NCBI GenBank assembly: GCA_963934015.1
Contig: CAWVWT010000008.1
Span: forward strand, 1-64,000
Reading direction: 5' to 3'
Origin: MGIIb-P sp963934015
Lineage (GTDB): Archaea > Thermoplasmatota > Poseidoniia > Poseidoniales > Thalassarchaeaceae
Length of the DNA: 64,000 bases
The notes under the pieces are model-generated. The model was not told where the DNA came from, did no database searches, and saw nothing but the letters and a program-made list of their open reading frames with translations. A program made the translations under genes and the position numbers. This document shows, piece after piece, positions 45,571 to 54,141 of this stretch (position 1 is the first letter of the stretch; each line of letters opens with the position of its first letter).

Positions 45571-46041
45571 TCAAATGTAGATTCTGCCTCGCTTTCGGAA
45601 TACATACCAAACACCTAGACCCATTATTCCTAGGAAAACCAAGAGTGTGGTCAAGGAACCCGTTGCAGCTTCTATGCTACCGTCAGCCCCTGCTGTTGCG
45701 GTGTGGTCAGCACTCATGGCCACGATTCCACCGAATGCGAGGAACATGAATGCGATGTCAAATACGAGGAAGATGATGGCGTACCAATAATACTGGAAAT
45801 GGAAATCAATCATTGCATCACCAAGCGGATCTGCACCACATTCGTAAGTACTCAAACGGCGAACGTACAGTGATTGATCAGACTCGTAACCCTTGAGAAG
45901 GAAACTGCGAAGTTTGGTTGGGTCATTTGGATCTGGCATTGGTCGTAAAAAGCGTGAAAGAACGAAGCCACCAAGAGGAAATCCGATGCCGACCAGTGTC
46001 ATCAGAGCAAGCGAAAGATAGGTTGCTGAGACGGAGGACAT
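45571..46041 (-). CDS. nuoA: Complex I subunit NuoA
   Basis: The 156-residue three-helix subunit is the first gene of the nuo operon. The characteristic loop STYECGADPLGDAMIDFHFQYYWYAI links helices 1 and 2 with the conserved Cys and Glu/Asp residues. A hydrophilic insert of about 20 residues (SADHTATAGADGSIEAATGS) precedes helix 3. The upstream gap holds a 12-bp hairpin ending 8 bases before the ATG and a possible TATA element. Confidence 0.95.
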   Translation of the reverse strand: MSSVSATYLSLALMTLVGIGFPLGGFVLSRFLRPMPDPNDPTKLRSFLLKGYESDQSLYVRRLSTYECGADPLGDAMIDFHFQYYWYAIIFLVFDIAFMFLAFGGIVAMSADHTATAGADGSIEAATGSLTTLLVFLGIMGLGVWYVFRKRGRIYI

Positions 46042-46049
46042 TTGGGAGC

Positions 46050-46077
46050 CTCAAGGGAACCCGTAGGGTTCCTTGAG
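46050..46077 (-). terminator. 12-bp hairpin between surface-protein operon and nuoA
   Basis: An imperfect palindrome has arms 46050-46062 and 46066-46077, 12 pairs with one bulged G, and a 3-base loop (GTA/TAC). It is either the terminator or 3' processing hairpin of the upstream surface-protein transcript or a hairpin in the nuo leader. No T run follows. Its core CCCTACGGG also occurs after the tRNA gene at 63233. Confidence 0.45.
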
Positions 46078-46138
46078 TCATTCGACCCAAAGAGGCATCA
46101 TAAGCATATCCAGCGAGACTTCGGCTGGAGAGGGGAAC

Positions 46139-48820
46139 TCACAGGCCAATACTACGGCGACGGTTGCGCCAAATTGTAAACAAAATCATCACACCTAGAA
46201 TACCCAGAACCGACCATGAAACGGTGTTCCATGTCTCCGATGATAGGCCGAATACACTGTCATCAAGAGTGGCCCTGACAGTCATATCCACCGGTTGTGA
46301 AGCCACGGGTGCACTCTCAGGAGTGACGATGAGTGTGAATTCAAATTCTTCCTCAAGCACCAACTCCACTGGTGGCTTGACTCGGACGCGCACTGTGAAG
46401 GATTCACCGGGTGCAAGCAAGATATCAGTTTGCTCGATATCGATGGTCCAACCTCGTAATCCTTCAGTAGATGAAATTTCAATCTGTTCTTCGATATTGC
46501 CACTGTTGGTAATCTTGACCATGAAATCAGTAAACCCTGGATGAGTGGTATTCTGCGTTGCACCATCCTCTACCTCGACATCGATATCGTGCACGGTTGC
46601 AATCGACACAACAACATCGACACACGATTGTGCTGCTGCATTACGCATGGATGCAATACAAATGCGCACCACACCAGCTTCACCATTCAAACTTTGATCT
46701 GTGCCCATCACACTGAGCGTCAAATTAGCGTAATAGGTCACTGAATCATCAGGGAGAGTGAAAACACCCGGTGCCAATTCTTCGGCATCTGAACTTAGGG
46801 ATGTTGAAATGGTTGAATCCATCCCTTCTATCGTGAACAATGCTTGCTCGACGTACGGTGATGTACCGATGTCACTGAAGAGCAGTGCGATGGTTGTCTG
46901 CCCCCCGGGCGGTAGGGTGACTGTCATGGAGTCGGGCGCCCCTTGTGGTTCTGCTAAAATCAATTGCATCATGTAATCATAATTTGATACACGGGCAGTC
47001 ACTGTGTCCGTATATTCATTGGCAGGTGCTGATACAATATTCACCTTAATCTGAACTTGCAGATAATCCCCTTCATCCTCACTCTGGATATGCATGCGCA
47101 AGTAAACTTGTTGTGATTGACCTGCACTAAGAGAAATCTGAGTTACTTCATTGTCGGATTCATCGACGAAAAAGGAATTCCATGAAGGGGATGCGCAGGA
47201 ACCGGGTTGGTTCGGGTCACATGCACGTAACCGGAACGAGTCCTGTACGTTCCCATTATTGTGAATGGTCAACGGGAAATCAATCGACTGATCACTACGT
47301 CCAGTCTGGTCAGTAGAAAGGACTGTTCCACCAACCTCGTGTCGTTCTGCGACGGTGACCTCCAAATCATCGGTGATTTGAATCGATGAATCTCCACTAC
47401 TAGTCACAATGAATGAAATTATAATTGTGTCATCTGCAAGTGCATCAAACGGAACAAATACGGAAACTGTAATGCTCTGCTGATTGCCATTCTCATGCAT
47501 CCCTGGCAATGATACGGTCGATTCACTCATAGTCACAGCCCAACCACTTGGAACTGGACTATGGCCAATCGCAAACGAGTCCGCACCATTTCCTTGATTG
47601 GTAATTGACAACCCGGTGTCTTGAGATGTCCCGGGTTCGACATTGTTCAGATAATTGGAATCAAGAGATGCGCCACCCCCATATGACTGGCCTACGGTGA
47701 CGGATAATGTAGCCATGCAGCGAAGTTGATTTCCGTCAAGTGCGCGGATTTCAATGGTTTCAGTTTCGCCAGCAGGTACACTGTCATCAGGTGATACGTC
47801 AAATGAAATTGATGTCTCGCCATTTCCATTGTCATAGGGCAAATTTCGCTGACTGACATCTGGCGTAACCCAATTGGCCTTTGAACCAGACTTGCCAAAT
47901 CCAACGGTCCAATCACTATTGCCAGCATTTGTTAGCATGAAATTACCTGATTGGGAGGCGCCCGGGGCGATTGTCATTGAAGAGGGGGAAAGTGAAGCTT
48001 CACATTCGTGAAGTTCAGGGATATTCAGCGTTACTGAGAGATTGTCTTGCGCAGCATCTGTACCAGGGGGCGGCGCAGGCGCGGTAACCGTAGCACGTGT
48101 GATGAAACAATGGGAGCCTGCTTCTGTTTGCTCTCGATCTGGAACATCTACAGTTACAGTCACTGTTTCTTCATCATCAGCATTGAGTTGTACTTGAGCC
48201 GGATCGACTGAGGCTTCCAAACCATCAGAACGGCAACTGGAAGAATCATCCATTTCAATAGATATGGTTTCTTGGGTTTGACCAGTGTTTTTAACTGTTA
48301 TTTCCCATGTTACTTCTGCATCTTCACCATTGTAATTCTTGGTGGCTTGACTAGCTGAAAGTTCTACACCTTGGGCGGCATTTCCAGAACCTTCCCCTTT
48401 TGTGGTCGTTACTACGACATCTGCTTGGGCCGGTGGACCCGGTGTTGCAGCCGGCGAGGCTTGTGCAGTCACTGTCGTATCGCATTCATCTGAGGTCTGC
48501 TCGCCCTCAGTCACGTTAACTGTGAGAGTCACCTGCTCATTTGATTGAGGTGAAATGACACCAGATACCTGTTCAATCGCACTGGTGTAACCCTGACAGC
48601 CTCCGGCCTCTTGGCTGGTCGCCAATTGCACGGTAATATCTTCATCACCCGTATTTCGGACTGTGATTGTGTATTCAGCAGGTGTACCTGGTGAGGCCTC
48701 TTTAGAAGAGGAATCTGATGTCAGTGTGACATCTGCTTCAGCGGCTGCATAAGGGCTCATAATAACGAGCAAAAGCAGTGCAATAACGCAAAGGCTGCGA
48801 CCTCGCGCGGGTGTGCGCAT
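46139..48820 (-). CDS. Large secreted protein with NEW3/CARDB-like repeats
   Basis: About 893 residues from ATG 48820 (MRTPARGRSLCVIALLLLV), the frame being open from 48847. A signal peptide is followed by six or more Ig-like domains of the COG1470/NEW3 kind, with repeated phrases such as YTITVRNTGDEDIT, WEITVKNTGQTQET, NFMLTNAGNSDW, LSITNQGNGADSF and FMVKITNSGNIEEQ. Scattered cysteines (GGCQGY, DECDTT, SSSCRSD, GSHCFI) could pair outside the cell. A single membrane helix near the C-terminus (VLGILGVMILFTIW) is followed by a short basic tail. It follows the subtilase gene after about 47 bases. Adhesive or structural surface role by inference. Confidence 0.85.
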   Translation of the reverse strand: MRTPARGRSLCVIALLLLVIMSPYAAAEADVTLTSDSSSKEASPGTPAEYTITVRNTGDEDITVQLATSQEAGGCQGYTSAIEQVSGVISPQSNEQVTLTVNVTEGEQTSDECDTTVTAQASPAATPGPPAQADVVVTTTKGEGSGNAAQGVELSASQATKNYNGEDAEVTWEITVKNTGQTQETISIEMDDSSSCRSDGLEASVDPAQVQLNADDEETVTVTVDVPDREQTEAGSHCFITRATVTAPAPPPGTDAAQDNLSVTLNIPELHECEASLSPSSMTIAPGASQSGNFMLTNAGNSDWTVGFGKSGSKANWVTPDVSQRNLPYDNGNGETSISFDVSPDDSVPAGETETIEIRALDGNQLRCMATLSVTVGQSYGGGASLDSNYLNNVEPGTSQDTGLSITNQGNGADSFAIGHSPVPSGWAVTMSESTVSLPGMHENGNQQSITVSVFVPFDALADDTIIISFIVTSSGDSSIQITDDLEVTVAERHEVGGTVLSTDQTGRSDQSIDFPLTIHNNGNVQDSFRLRACDPNQPGSCASPSWNSFFVDESDNEVTQISLSAGQSQQVYLRMHIQSEDEGDYLQVQIKVNIVSAPANEYTDTVTARVSNYDYMMQLILAEPQGAPDSMTVTLPPGGQTTIALLFSDIGTSPYVEQALFTIEGMDSTISTSLSSDAEELAPGVFTLPDDSVTYYANLTLSVMGTDQSLNGEAGVVRICIASMRNAAAQSCVDVVVSIATVHDIDVEVEDGATQNTTHPGFTDFMVKITNSGNIEEQIEISSTEGLRGWTIDIEQTDILLAPGESFTVRVRVKPPVELVLEEEFEFTLIVTPESAPVASQPVDMTVRATLDDSVFGLSSETWNTVSWSVLGILGVMILFTIWRNRRRSIGL

Positions 48821-48867
48821 GAGATGGCGACGGGACAACCCCCTCAAAAGGACGCCTGCTTGGTGGT

Positions 48868-51800
48868 TCAGGAACTCGCCTCCTCGACAAAGGTATTCAC
48901 ATCAGCCTGACAATTACGACATGTGATCAATGCTGATGCACTACAAGCATATTCTGATTCATGGTACCGCGCACCGCAGCTAGGGCAAGCACGACGTGTG
49001 CCTGCAATGGGTTTGTTGCAACCCCAACAAACAACTTCTGGAGTTGATTTAGGTACACTTTCTGCCGGTGTACTTGCAGTGAATGCTGTAGGTGGAGGGG
49101 GGGACATTGAAGGGGGTGATTTACTATCTCTGAGACGAACGATGAGTAAACCAGCGATGAAAAGTCCGAGTACGATGAAAACAAGTAACCCAACTACCGC
49201 TAATGTTGCACCGGCCCCACTGTCCGTAACGCGGGAGGGGTCACTAGTGACATCCACGGATGATGAATGGGTTGAACCTGGTATGTTTGAATTCTCAAAA
49301 CTGAGTTCAATCGTAACCTCCCCCGATGAATCAGGAATGATTTGAACCCGTATCCCCTGTGATTCCCCGATGGCTAAATCCACAACGTCCGAGCCGGCGA
49401 TCTCAGCGGTACAACCCGCGGGTGATGTGACAATGATTCGCTCCTGAATCACAGTGTTGCCAGTATTTGTGAGATCTAAATGCAACAAGGAAGATTGTCC
49501 CTCGATTGATTCTTCCATCGAGAGGGTCGTCCAGACAACGCTAGGGCTTGCTGCTACCGGAATCAAAGCACTTGCAGAACGTTCGATACCATCAGCATTG
49601 ATTGTCAAACCGATTTCAGGTTGCCATCCTGCCATTGCAAAGTTGGGTGCAATCATAATACAATTGATCTCAGCAGAACTCCCAGCTGAAATCACTTCAA
49701 CTGGATCACAGATGCCCTCCCAAGTCGAATCGGGAAGGTCAATACCCAAACTAGGAACCCAATCGGAATTTCCATCATTGAATATGAGCCAATGGCCGAT
49801 AAATCCAGGAGAGCCAATTGGAATTTCTGAAATCGCATCACCTTGTGAATTGGTAATTCCGATGAAGGTCAAAACAGGTTTGGCTTCTTCGACGACATTC
49901 AATTCACCCCCCCATGATACCCGATAACCATCTTGTGTCGTCAGGTGAAGAGTCAATGACCCACCTACAGCCAATCCATTGCCTTCGAGTCCAAGCATAT
50001 AGGATGCGGATTCACCAGCAGGGATTGTAATCGAATTTGAGCCCGCAATCACAGACCAACCACCGGGTCTGTCATCAACATTGGGATAGAAGGTTAATTC
50101 GGTATTTCCTTGATTCGAAATCGTGTACTGCAAGTACACTATTGAATCGGGACGAAGTATACTCGGACTCGATTCAAATTCGATGAAGGCTGAATCAAAT
50201 TCGATAACCTCCATCTGTATGGTGTATGCCCATGTTTGAGTTGGATCAACCTGAGAGGTCACTCGCAAAATTGCCTGTAACGTCTGTCCAGCAGAAGGGG
50301 GGACTCCCAACTGAGGTGTGACTGTCATATCGACGGTTCGTGCACCGTTGAGAGGGATGGCACCTGTTGAACCTGAAGCTGCCCCTATGGATGAACCCAA
50401 ATTATCGAGTCCGACCCACCATCCGATGGGTGACTCGATGAATAAATTGTAACCTTGTAGCCCATTGCCATCATTTTGAACGTCGATATCAAAGGGGGTT
50501 GGTATTGATGGGTGCACCTGCAATGTTGAAAACGGTGCTTGGAAGGACGCCGCTGGTAAGACTGGTACATTGAGGGAAAGGGTCAGCGGGAATTCGATGT
50601 TGTTGTCTTCGTCCCGTGCAGTAATTGTCAATTGGTAGAGACCGGGTGCAGGAGATTCGTCGTGAACAAGTGTGAAACCAACCATGGAGGATTCTGAACC
50701 TTCAAGGGAGAAACTGGTCTGAGTGAAGGATGTGAACCATCCATTCATCATCTGCCCATTGCTGATTCGCATCGGTGTTGATGCGCTGATTGATGCATTG
50801 GTCGAAATAAGAGCAGTATTGCGAATTTGCAATTCCCATACTGTACTGGTTTGACTGGCCTGTCCAATTTCAAGAATGGTTTGTGATGTGGAAACACGTA
50901 CACCTGGAGCACTGACAGCAACAAGGATTTCGAAGAGGTTGTTATCCTCATCAATCTCTTCCTCAAGACTGTCTGGATCGATGCGAATGGTCACTGCCTG
51001 TGTTCCCTCGTTCAGTGGGGTCCAATCCCATGTAGCCCATCGAATCATGCCCGGGCCTAAATCAATTTCAACATCGCCAAGATTCTGGGTTCCAGCAATG
51101 GCCTCAATGCGCAACCCATCCGCTCCACCGCCACCTTGATTTTCAATTTGAATGGATATTTGACATACCTCATTGACCTGAGGAATTGCTGTCGACAATT
51201 GGAAGGAGGCAGGGATGGGCAGAGGATCACTGCGCAAATCATTGACACCCGCACCACGGATGGCAAGTGCGAACGGTTGATCACTGCGCTGGCCTCCATG
51301 GGCAACATCTGTAATGAGAATGGTCCAAACACCAGCGTCTGCTTGGTCGATTAGAACAACTTCAACATTGTTCACATCATCTGCATCACCACCTGTAGTC
51401 GAACGGCCATTAGCGAAATCATTGCCTTTGTATTCGGTGCCATCGGGTGCGGTAATCACCATGTCGAGATTATTTTGCAACTGAGTTGAAGCCCATGTAC
51501 TGCCTGGATAATCTGACCATGTTAGAACTGCTTTGAACGGTGTATTACTACGACTCAAATTGAATTCATATTCGCGGGTTTGTCCACTTCTGATTGTATT
51601 TCGATCATCGACCCAAACACCGGTATCTGTGCCAGGGATGAGAGAATTGGCTAAATTGACACGGCCCCAGCCCTCATTCATGTTCGGGATATCGCGAGAA
51701 CCAGTATCTTCAGCACCGAGAATTAACAGTCCTTTGATGAGGGCACCCTGAGGCGATGGGCGACCGGCAACTTCCATCAGATATTCGCGGATAAGTACGG

Positions 51801-53388
51801 ATGCTCCAGCAGCATTAGGCGCAGCCATAGAGGTGCCACTGTATTCCAAATACCACTCACTGGCCCATGTTGAACCTGCAGTATCATCTGCATCTTGACT
51901 ACGACAGGAACGGACCCACGCACCAGGTGCTGTGACATCCGGTTTGATTCGACCATCATCGGTTGGGCCTCGGCTACTGCTGTCAGAGAGTGTGCTTGGT
52001 GCACCACCTCCTCGATTGTGATGATTTCCAACCGCTACGACGTTCTTTGCGGTTGCAGGTGGTGTAATTGAATCTGAATCGGGACCATCATTTCCAGCAG
52101 AGACGAGGACAATCATTCCATTGTAAGACCAGAATTGATCGTATTGGCTGGTACGGCTGTCCGCATCTTCACTACTGGTCGTGTATTCCCCATAATAGCC
52201 ATCCGTCCCCCATGAATTCGTGTGAATGTATGAATTGCCTTCGTATCCCTTGCGAATGAGTGTGTCCATGCTAACCCCACCAAAATTACCGGAACTGTCA
52301 TCTTCCATTGCCTGGAATCGAAGTGTTGCCTGCGGGGCAATACCCGCATACCCACCTCGGCTACCGTTTCCAAGAACGGTGCAAGCAACATGTGTCCCAT
52401 GGCCTGAATGTTCATCTTCGGTCGATGTGTCGCCCCATATCACCGATTCAACATGCTGAATTCGGCCATCAAAGTCACCGTGATCTCGGTCGATACCAGA
52501 ATCGGCTACAGTTACAGTATGGCCACTGCCGTTCAATCCAACCACGAAATAATTCGATACATCATCGGCTCGCATGTGCCCGATTGCAACATTGTTATCA
52601 ATACTGAAAACAGGTTCCAAACTGAGCCATGAAAGTGCTGGTTCAGCTGCGACAGTTGCAATATCTGCAAGTGAAAGAATTCCGAGGTGTCTACCGGTAT
52701 CAATGGGTCGGTACGAAGTCAAATATGTGGCTGCAGTGCTGTCTAAATCACCCATCACGCCGGGCAACCTAACATGATCTTGTGGAGTTCCCAAATCCGC
52801 CAATCGCCAACCTGACAATTGTACCGCTGTCGAAGGTGGTGACTCAAGTGATAGTTCAGACGCTTCAGAGAGAAGGTCACTGACATGTTGATCAACCATG
52901 AATGCCAATGGCAATGGATGAACTGTGGCAACCACTGAAAGATCTGATGCTGCCGCAATCGCTTGTGGATGGCCCTGAATCAGGAATCCCGAGGGAGGGA
53001 TGTGAGCACGGACTTCAATGCCAGGCAATTCAGTTAGTGCCACACGGCCATCCCATAATCCAACATCACCTTCGATTAGAACGAGGGCAATGTCTGTTCG
53101 AAGAATCGTCAACACCTCTGGGACTTCGACTTCCGATTCCAATCCATCAACTGTGAATAAACCAATATGCGTGTCAGCTACCGTCTCGCGAATTCGCTCT
53201 TCCCCATCCCAACTCGCAGATGGATGGGCGCTACCAATACTATCTGGATCGGGTGTGATTACAATGCGTTCAATGCTAGATGTGCCATCTTCTGTATTGT
53301 CAGTAATGGGCTCCGCTGGAGTCGCAAACGGGACGGCACTAGACAGCAACAGAACCGTGAGAATACAGAAGACTGTGTGGTGCCGCAT
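48868..53388 (-). CDS. Cell-surface subtilase (S8) with CARDB/NEW3 stalk and zinc-ribbon tail
   Basis: About 1506 residues from ATG 53388 (MRHHTVFCILTVLLLSS). After the signal peptide, a pro-region of about 250 residues precedes a peptidase S8 domain. The triad is VADSGIDRDH (D296), HSGHGTHVA (H330) and SGTSMAAP (S520), with SAGNDG supplying the oxyanion Asn. A P/PPC-like beta domain follows (WVDDRNTIRSGQTREYEF, LTWSDYPGS). Then come CARDB and NEW3-like repeats, a membrane helix (LAVVGLLVFIVLGLFIAGLL) and a cytoplasmic zinc ribbon (CWGCNKPIAGTRRACPSCG) plus another Cys pair (CRNCQ). It probably processes surface or external proteins. Confidence 0.93.
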   Translation of the reverse strand: MRHHTVFCILTVLLLSSAVPFATPAEPITDNTEDGTSSIERIVITPDPDSIGSAHPSASWDGEERIRETVADTHIGLFTVDGLESEVEVPEVLTILRTDIALVLIEGDVGLWDGRVALTELPGIEVRAHIPPSGFLIQGHPQAIAAASDLSVVATVHPLPLAFMVDQHVSDLLSEASELSLESPPSTAVQLSGWRLADLGTPQDHVRLPGVMGDLDSTAATYLTSYRPIDTGRHLGILSLADIATVAAEPALSWLSLEPVFSIDNNVAIGHMRADDVSNYFVVGLNGSGHTVTVADSGIDRDHGDFDGRIQHVESVIWGDTSTEDEHSGHGTHVACTVLGNGSRGGYAGIAPQATLRFQAMEDDSSGNFGGVSMDTLIRKGYEGNSYIHTNSWGTDGYYGEYTTSSEDADSRTSQYDQFWSYNGMIVLVSAGNDGPDSDSITPPATAKNVVAVGNHHNRGGGAPSTLSDSSSRGPTDDGRIKPDVTAPGAWVRSCRSQDADDTAGSTWASEWYLEYSGTSMAAPNAAGASVLIREYLMEVAGRPSPQGALIKGLLILGAEDTGSRDIPNMNEGWGRVNLANSLIPGTDTGVWVDDRNTIRSGQTREYEFNLSRSNTPFKAVLTWSDYPGSTWASTQLQNNLDMVITAPDGTEYKGNDFANGRSTTGGDADDVNNVEVVLIDQADAGVWTILITDVAHGGQRSDQPFALAIRGAGVNDLRSDPLPIPASFQLSTAIPQVNEVCQISIQIENQGGGGADGLRIEAIAGTQNLGDVEIDLGPGMIRWATWDWTPLNEGTQAVTIRIDPDSLEEEIDEDNNLFEILVAVSAPGVRVSTSQTILEIGQASQTSTVWELQIRNTALISTNASISASTPMRISNGQMMNGWFTSFTQTSFSLEGSESSMVGFTLVHDESPAPGLYQLTITARDEDNNIEFPLTLSLNVPVLPAASFQAPFSTLQVHPSIPTPFDIDVQNDGNGLQGYNLFIESPIGWWVGLDNLGSSIGAASGSTGAIPLNGARTVDMTVTPQLGVPPSAGQTLQAILRVTSQVDPTQTWAYTIQMEVIEFDSAFIEFESSPSILRPDSIVYLQYTISNQGNTELTFYPNVDDRPGGWSVIAGSNSITIPAGESASYMLGLEGNGLAVGGSLTLHLTTQDGYRVSWGGELNVVEEAKPVLTFIGITNSQGDAISEIPIGSPGFIGHWLIFNDGNSDWVPSLGIDLPDSTWEGICDPVEVISAGSSAEINCIMIAPNFAMAGWQPEIGLTINADGIERSASALIPVAASPSVVWTTLSMEESIEGQSSLLHLDLTNTGNTVIQERIIVTSPAGCTAEIAGSDVVDLAIGESQGIRVQIIPDSSGEVTIELSFENSNIPGSTHSSSVDVTSDPSRVTDSGAGATLAVVGLLVFIVLGLFIAGLLIVRLRDSKSPPSMSPPPPTAFTASTPAESVPKSTPEVVCWGCNKPIAGTRRACPSCGARYHESEYACSASALITCRNCQADVNTFVEEASS

Positions 53389-53443
53389 ACGGTTCCCCAG
53401 AGATGGGGGTTGCCGAGACCGCTTTCTATCTTCCCTGCCCGTG

Positions 53444-53462
53444 ACGACACCTATGGTGTCGT
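53444..53462 (-). terminator. 8-bp hairpin abutting a stop codon
   Basis: A perfect 8-bp stem (ACGACACC/GGTGTCGT) with a 3-base loop begins immediately after the TGA of the membrane-protein gene at 53463. It is similar in form to hairpins at 58567, 62560 and 63233. It may stop or process the transcript. No T run follows. Confidence 0.4.
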
Positions 53463-54137
53463 TCAGAACCATTGACGCTCGGCATCAAGGCTGTGAGTTT
53501 CGAAGGTATATTCTCCAACTTCAATAATCCAAGACTGCTTTGTCACCGCACCATCATAATTATCGTAATCGAGTGTGATTTCGATGGTATATAATTCCCA
53601 AATTGATTCACCAGTGATCACCAATTCAAGATTATCTCCAGCAACCGATGTATGCGCCAATAATGAAAAAGGGCCGAAATGAGTAGAATTCAACACTTCA
53701 CCGTCTTGATTTGAAAAGGAGGCATCGACCTCGACATTGACGATGGGACGGCTGCCAAAATTATGGACTTGCAAGAGAACAACATGGCCAGGGCCGCCCT
53801 GCTTGTAGACTACTTCTACATCGACTGCATCTCGTGGTACAACCCAAAATCCGAGCGCAAAAATACTGAACATCAATGCGGCCATAAACACAGAGGCAAG
53901 TACAACCCGAGTCGGTGTCACCAAACCAACGACTTCTTGGGCACGAATATAGGCTTGATCAGCCAACTCCCGCTGTTCATCTGAGGGTTCAAACTCGTCT
54001 TTGATGATTTTTTTCCTCATTCTCCTAATCCGGTCAGTGAGACTAATTTTCCCATCATCTGCGGCTTCCAAATCGGGATTATCCGGGTCGCCAACCAAGG
54101 TGTACATTCCCTCGATTTCTTCATCCTTTTTCGCCAT
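53463..54137 (-). CDS. Single-TM protein with small extracytoplasmic domain
   Basis: Not recognised. The 224-residue protein has a charged cytoplasmic N-terminus (residues 1-78, rich in Glu/Arg/Lys), one membrane helix (about 79-99, VLASVFMAALMFSIFALGFWVV) and a beta-rich outer domain of about 120 residues (VVLLQVHNFGSRPIVNVEVD) that looks like one CARDB-type repeat. It begins 4 bases after the stop of the 1470-residue protein gene, so the two are translationally coupled. It could be a membrane partner for the adjacent secreted proteins. Confidence 0.78.
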   Translation of the reverse strand: MAKKDEEIEGMYTLVGDPDNPDLEAADDGKISLTDRIRRMRKKIIKDEFEPSDEQRELADQAYIRAQEVVGLVTPTRVVLASVFMAALMFSIFALGFWVVPRDAVDVEVVYKQGGPGHVVLLQVHNFGSRPIVNVEVDASFSNQDGEVLNSTHFGPFSLLAHTSVAGDNLELVITGESIWELYTIEITLDYDNYDGAVTKQSWIIEVGEYTFETHSLDAERQWF

Positions 54138-54141
54138 GATA

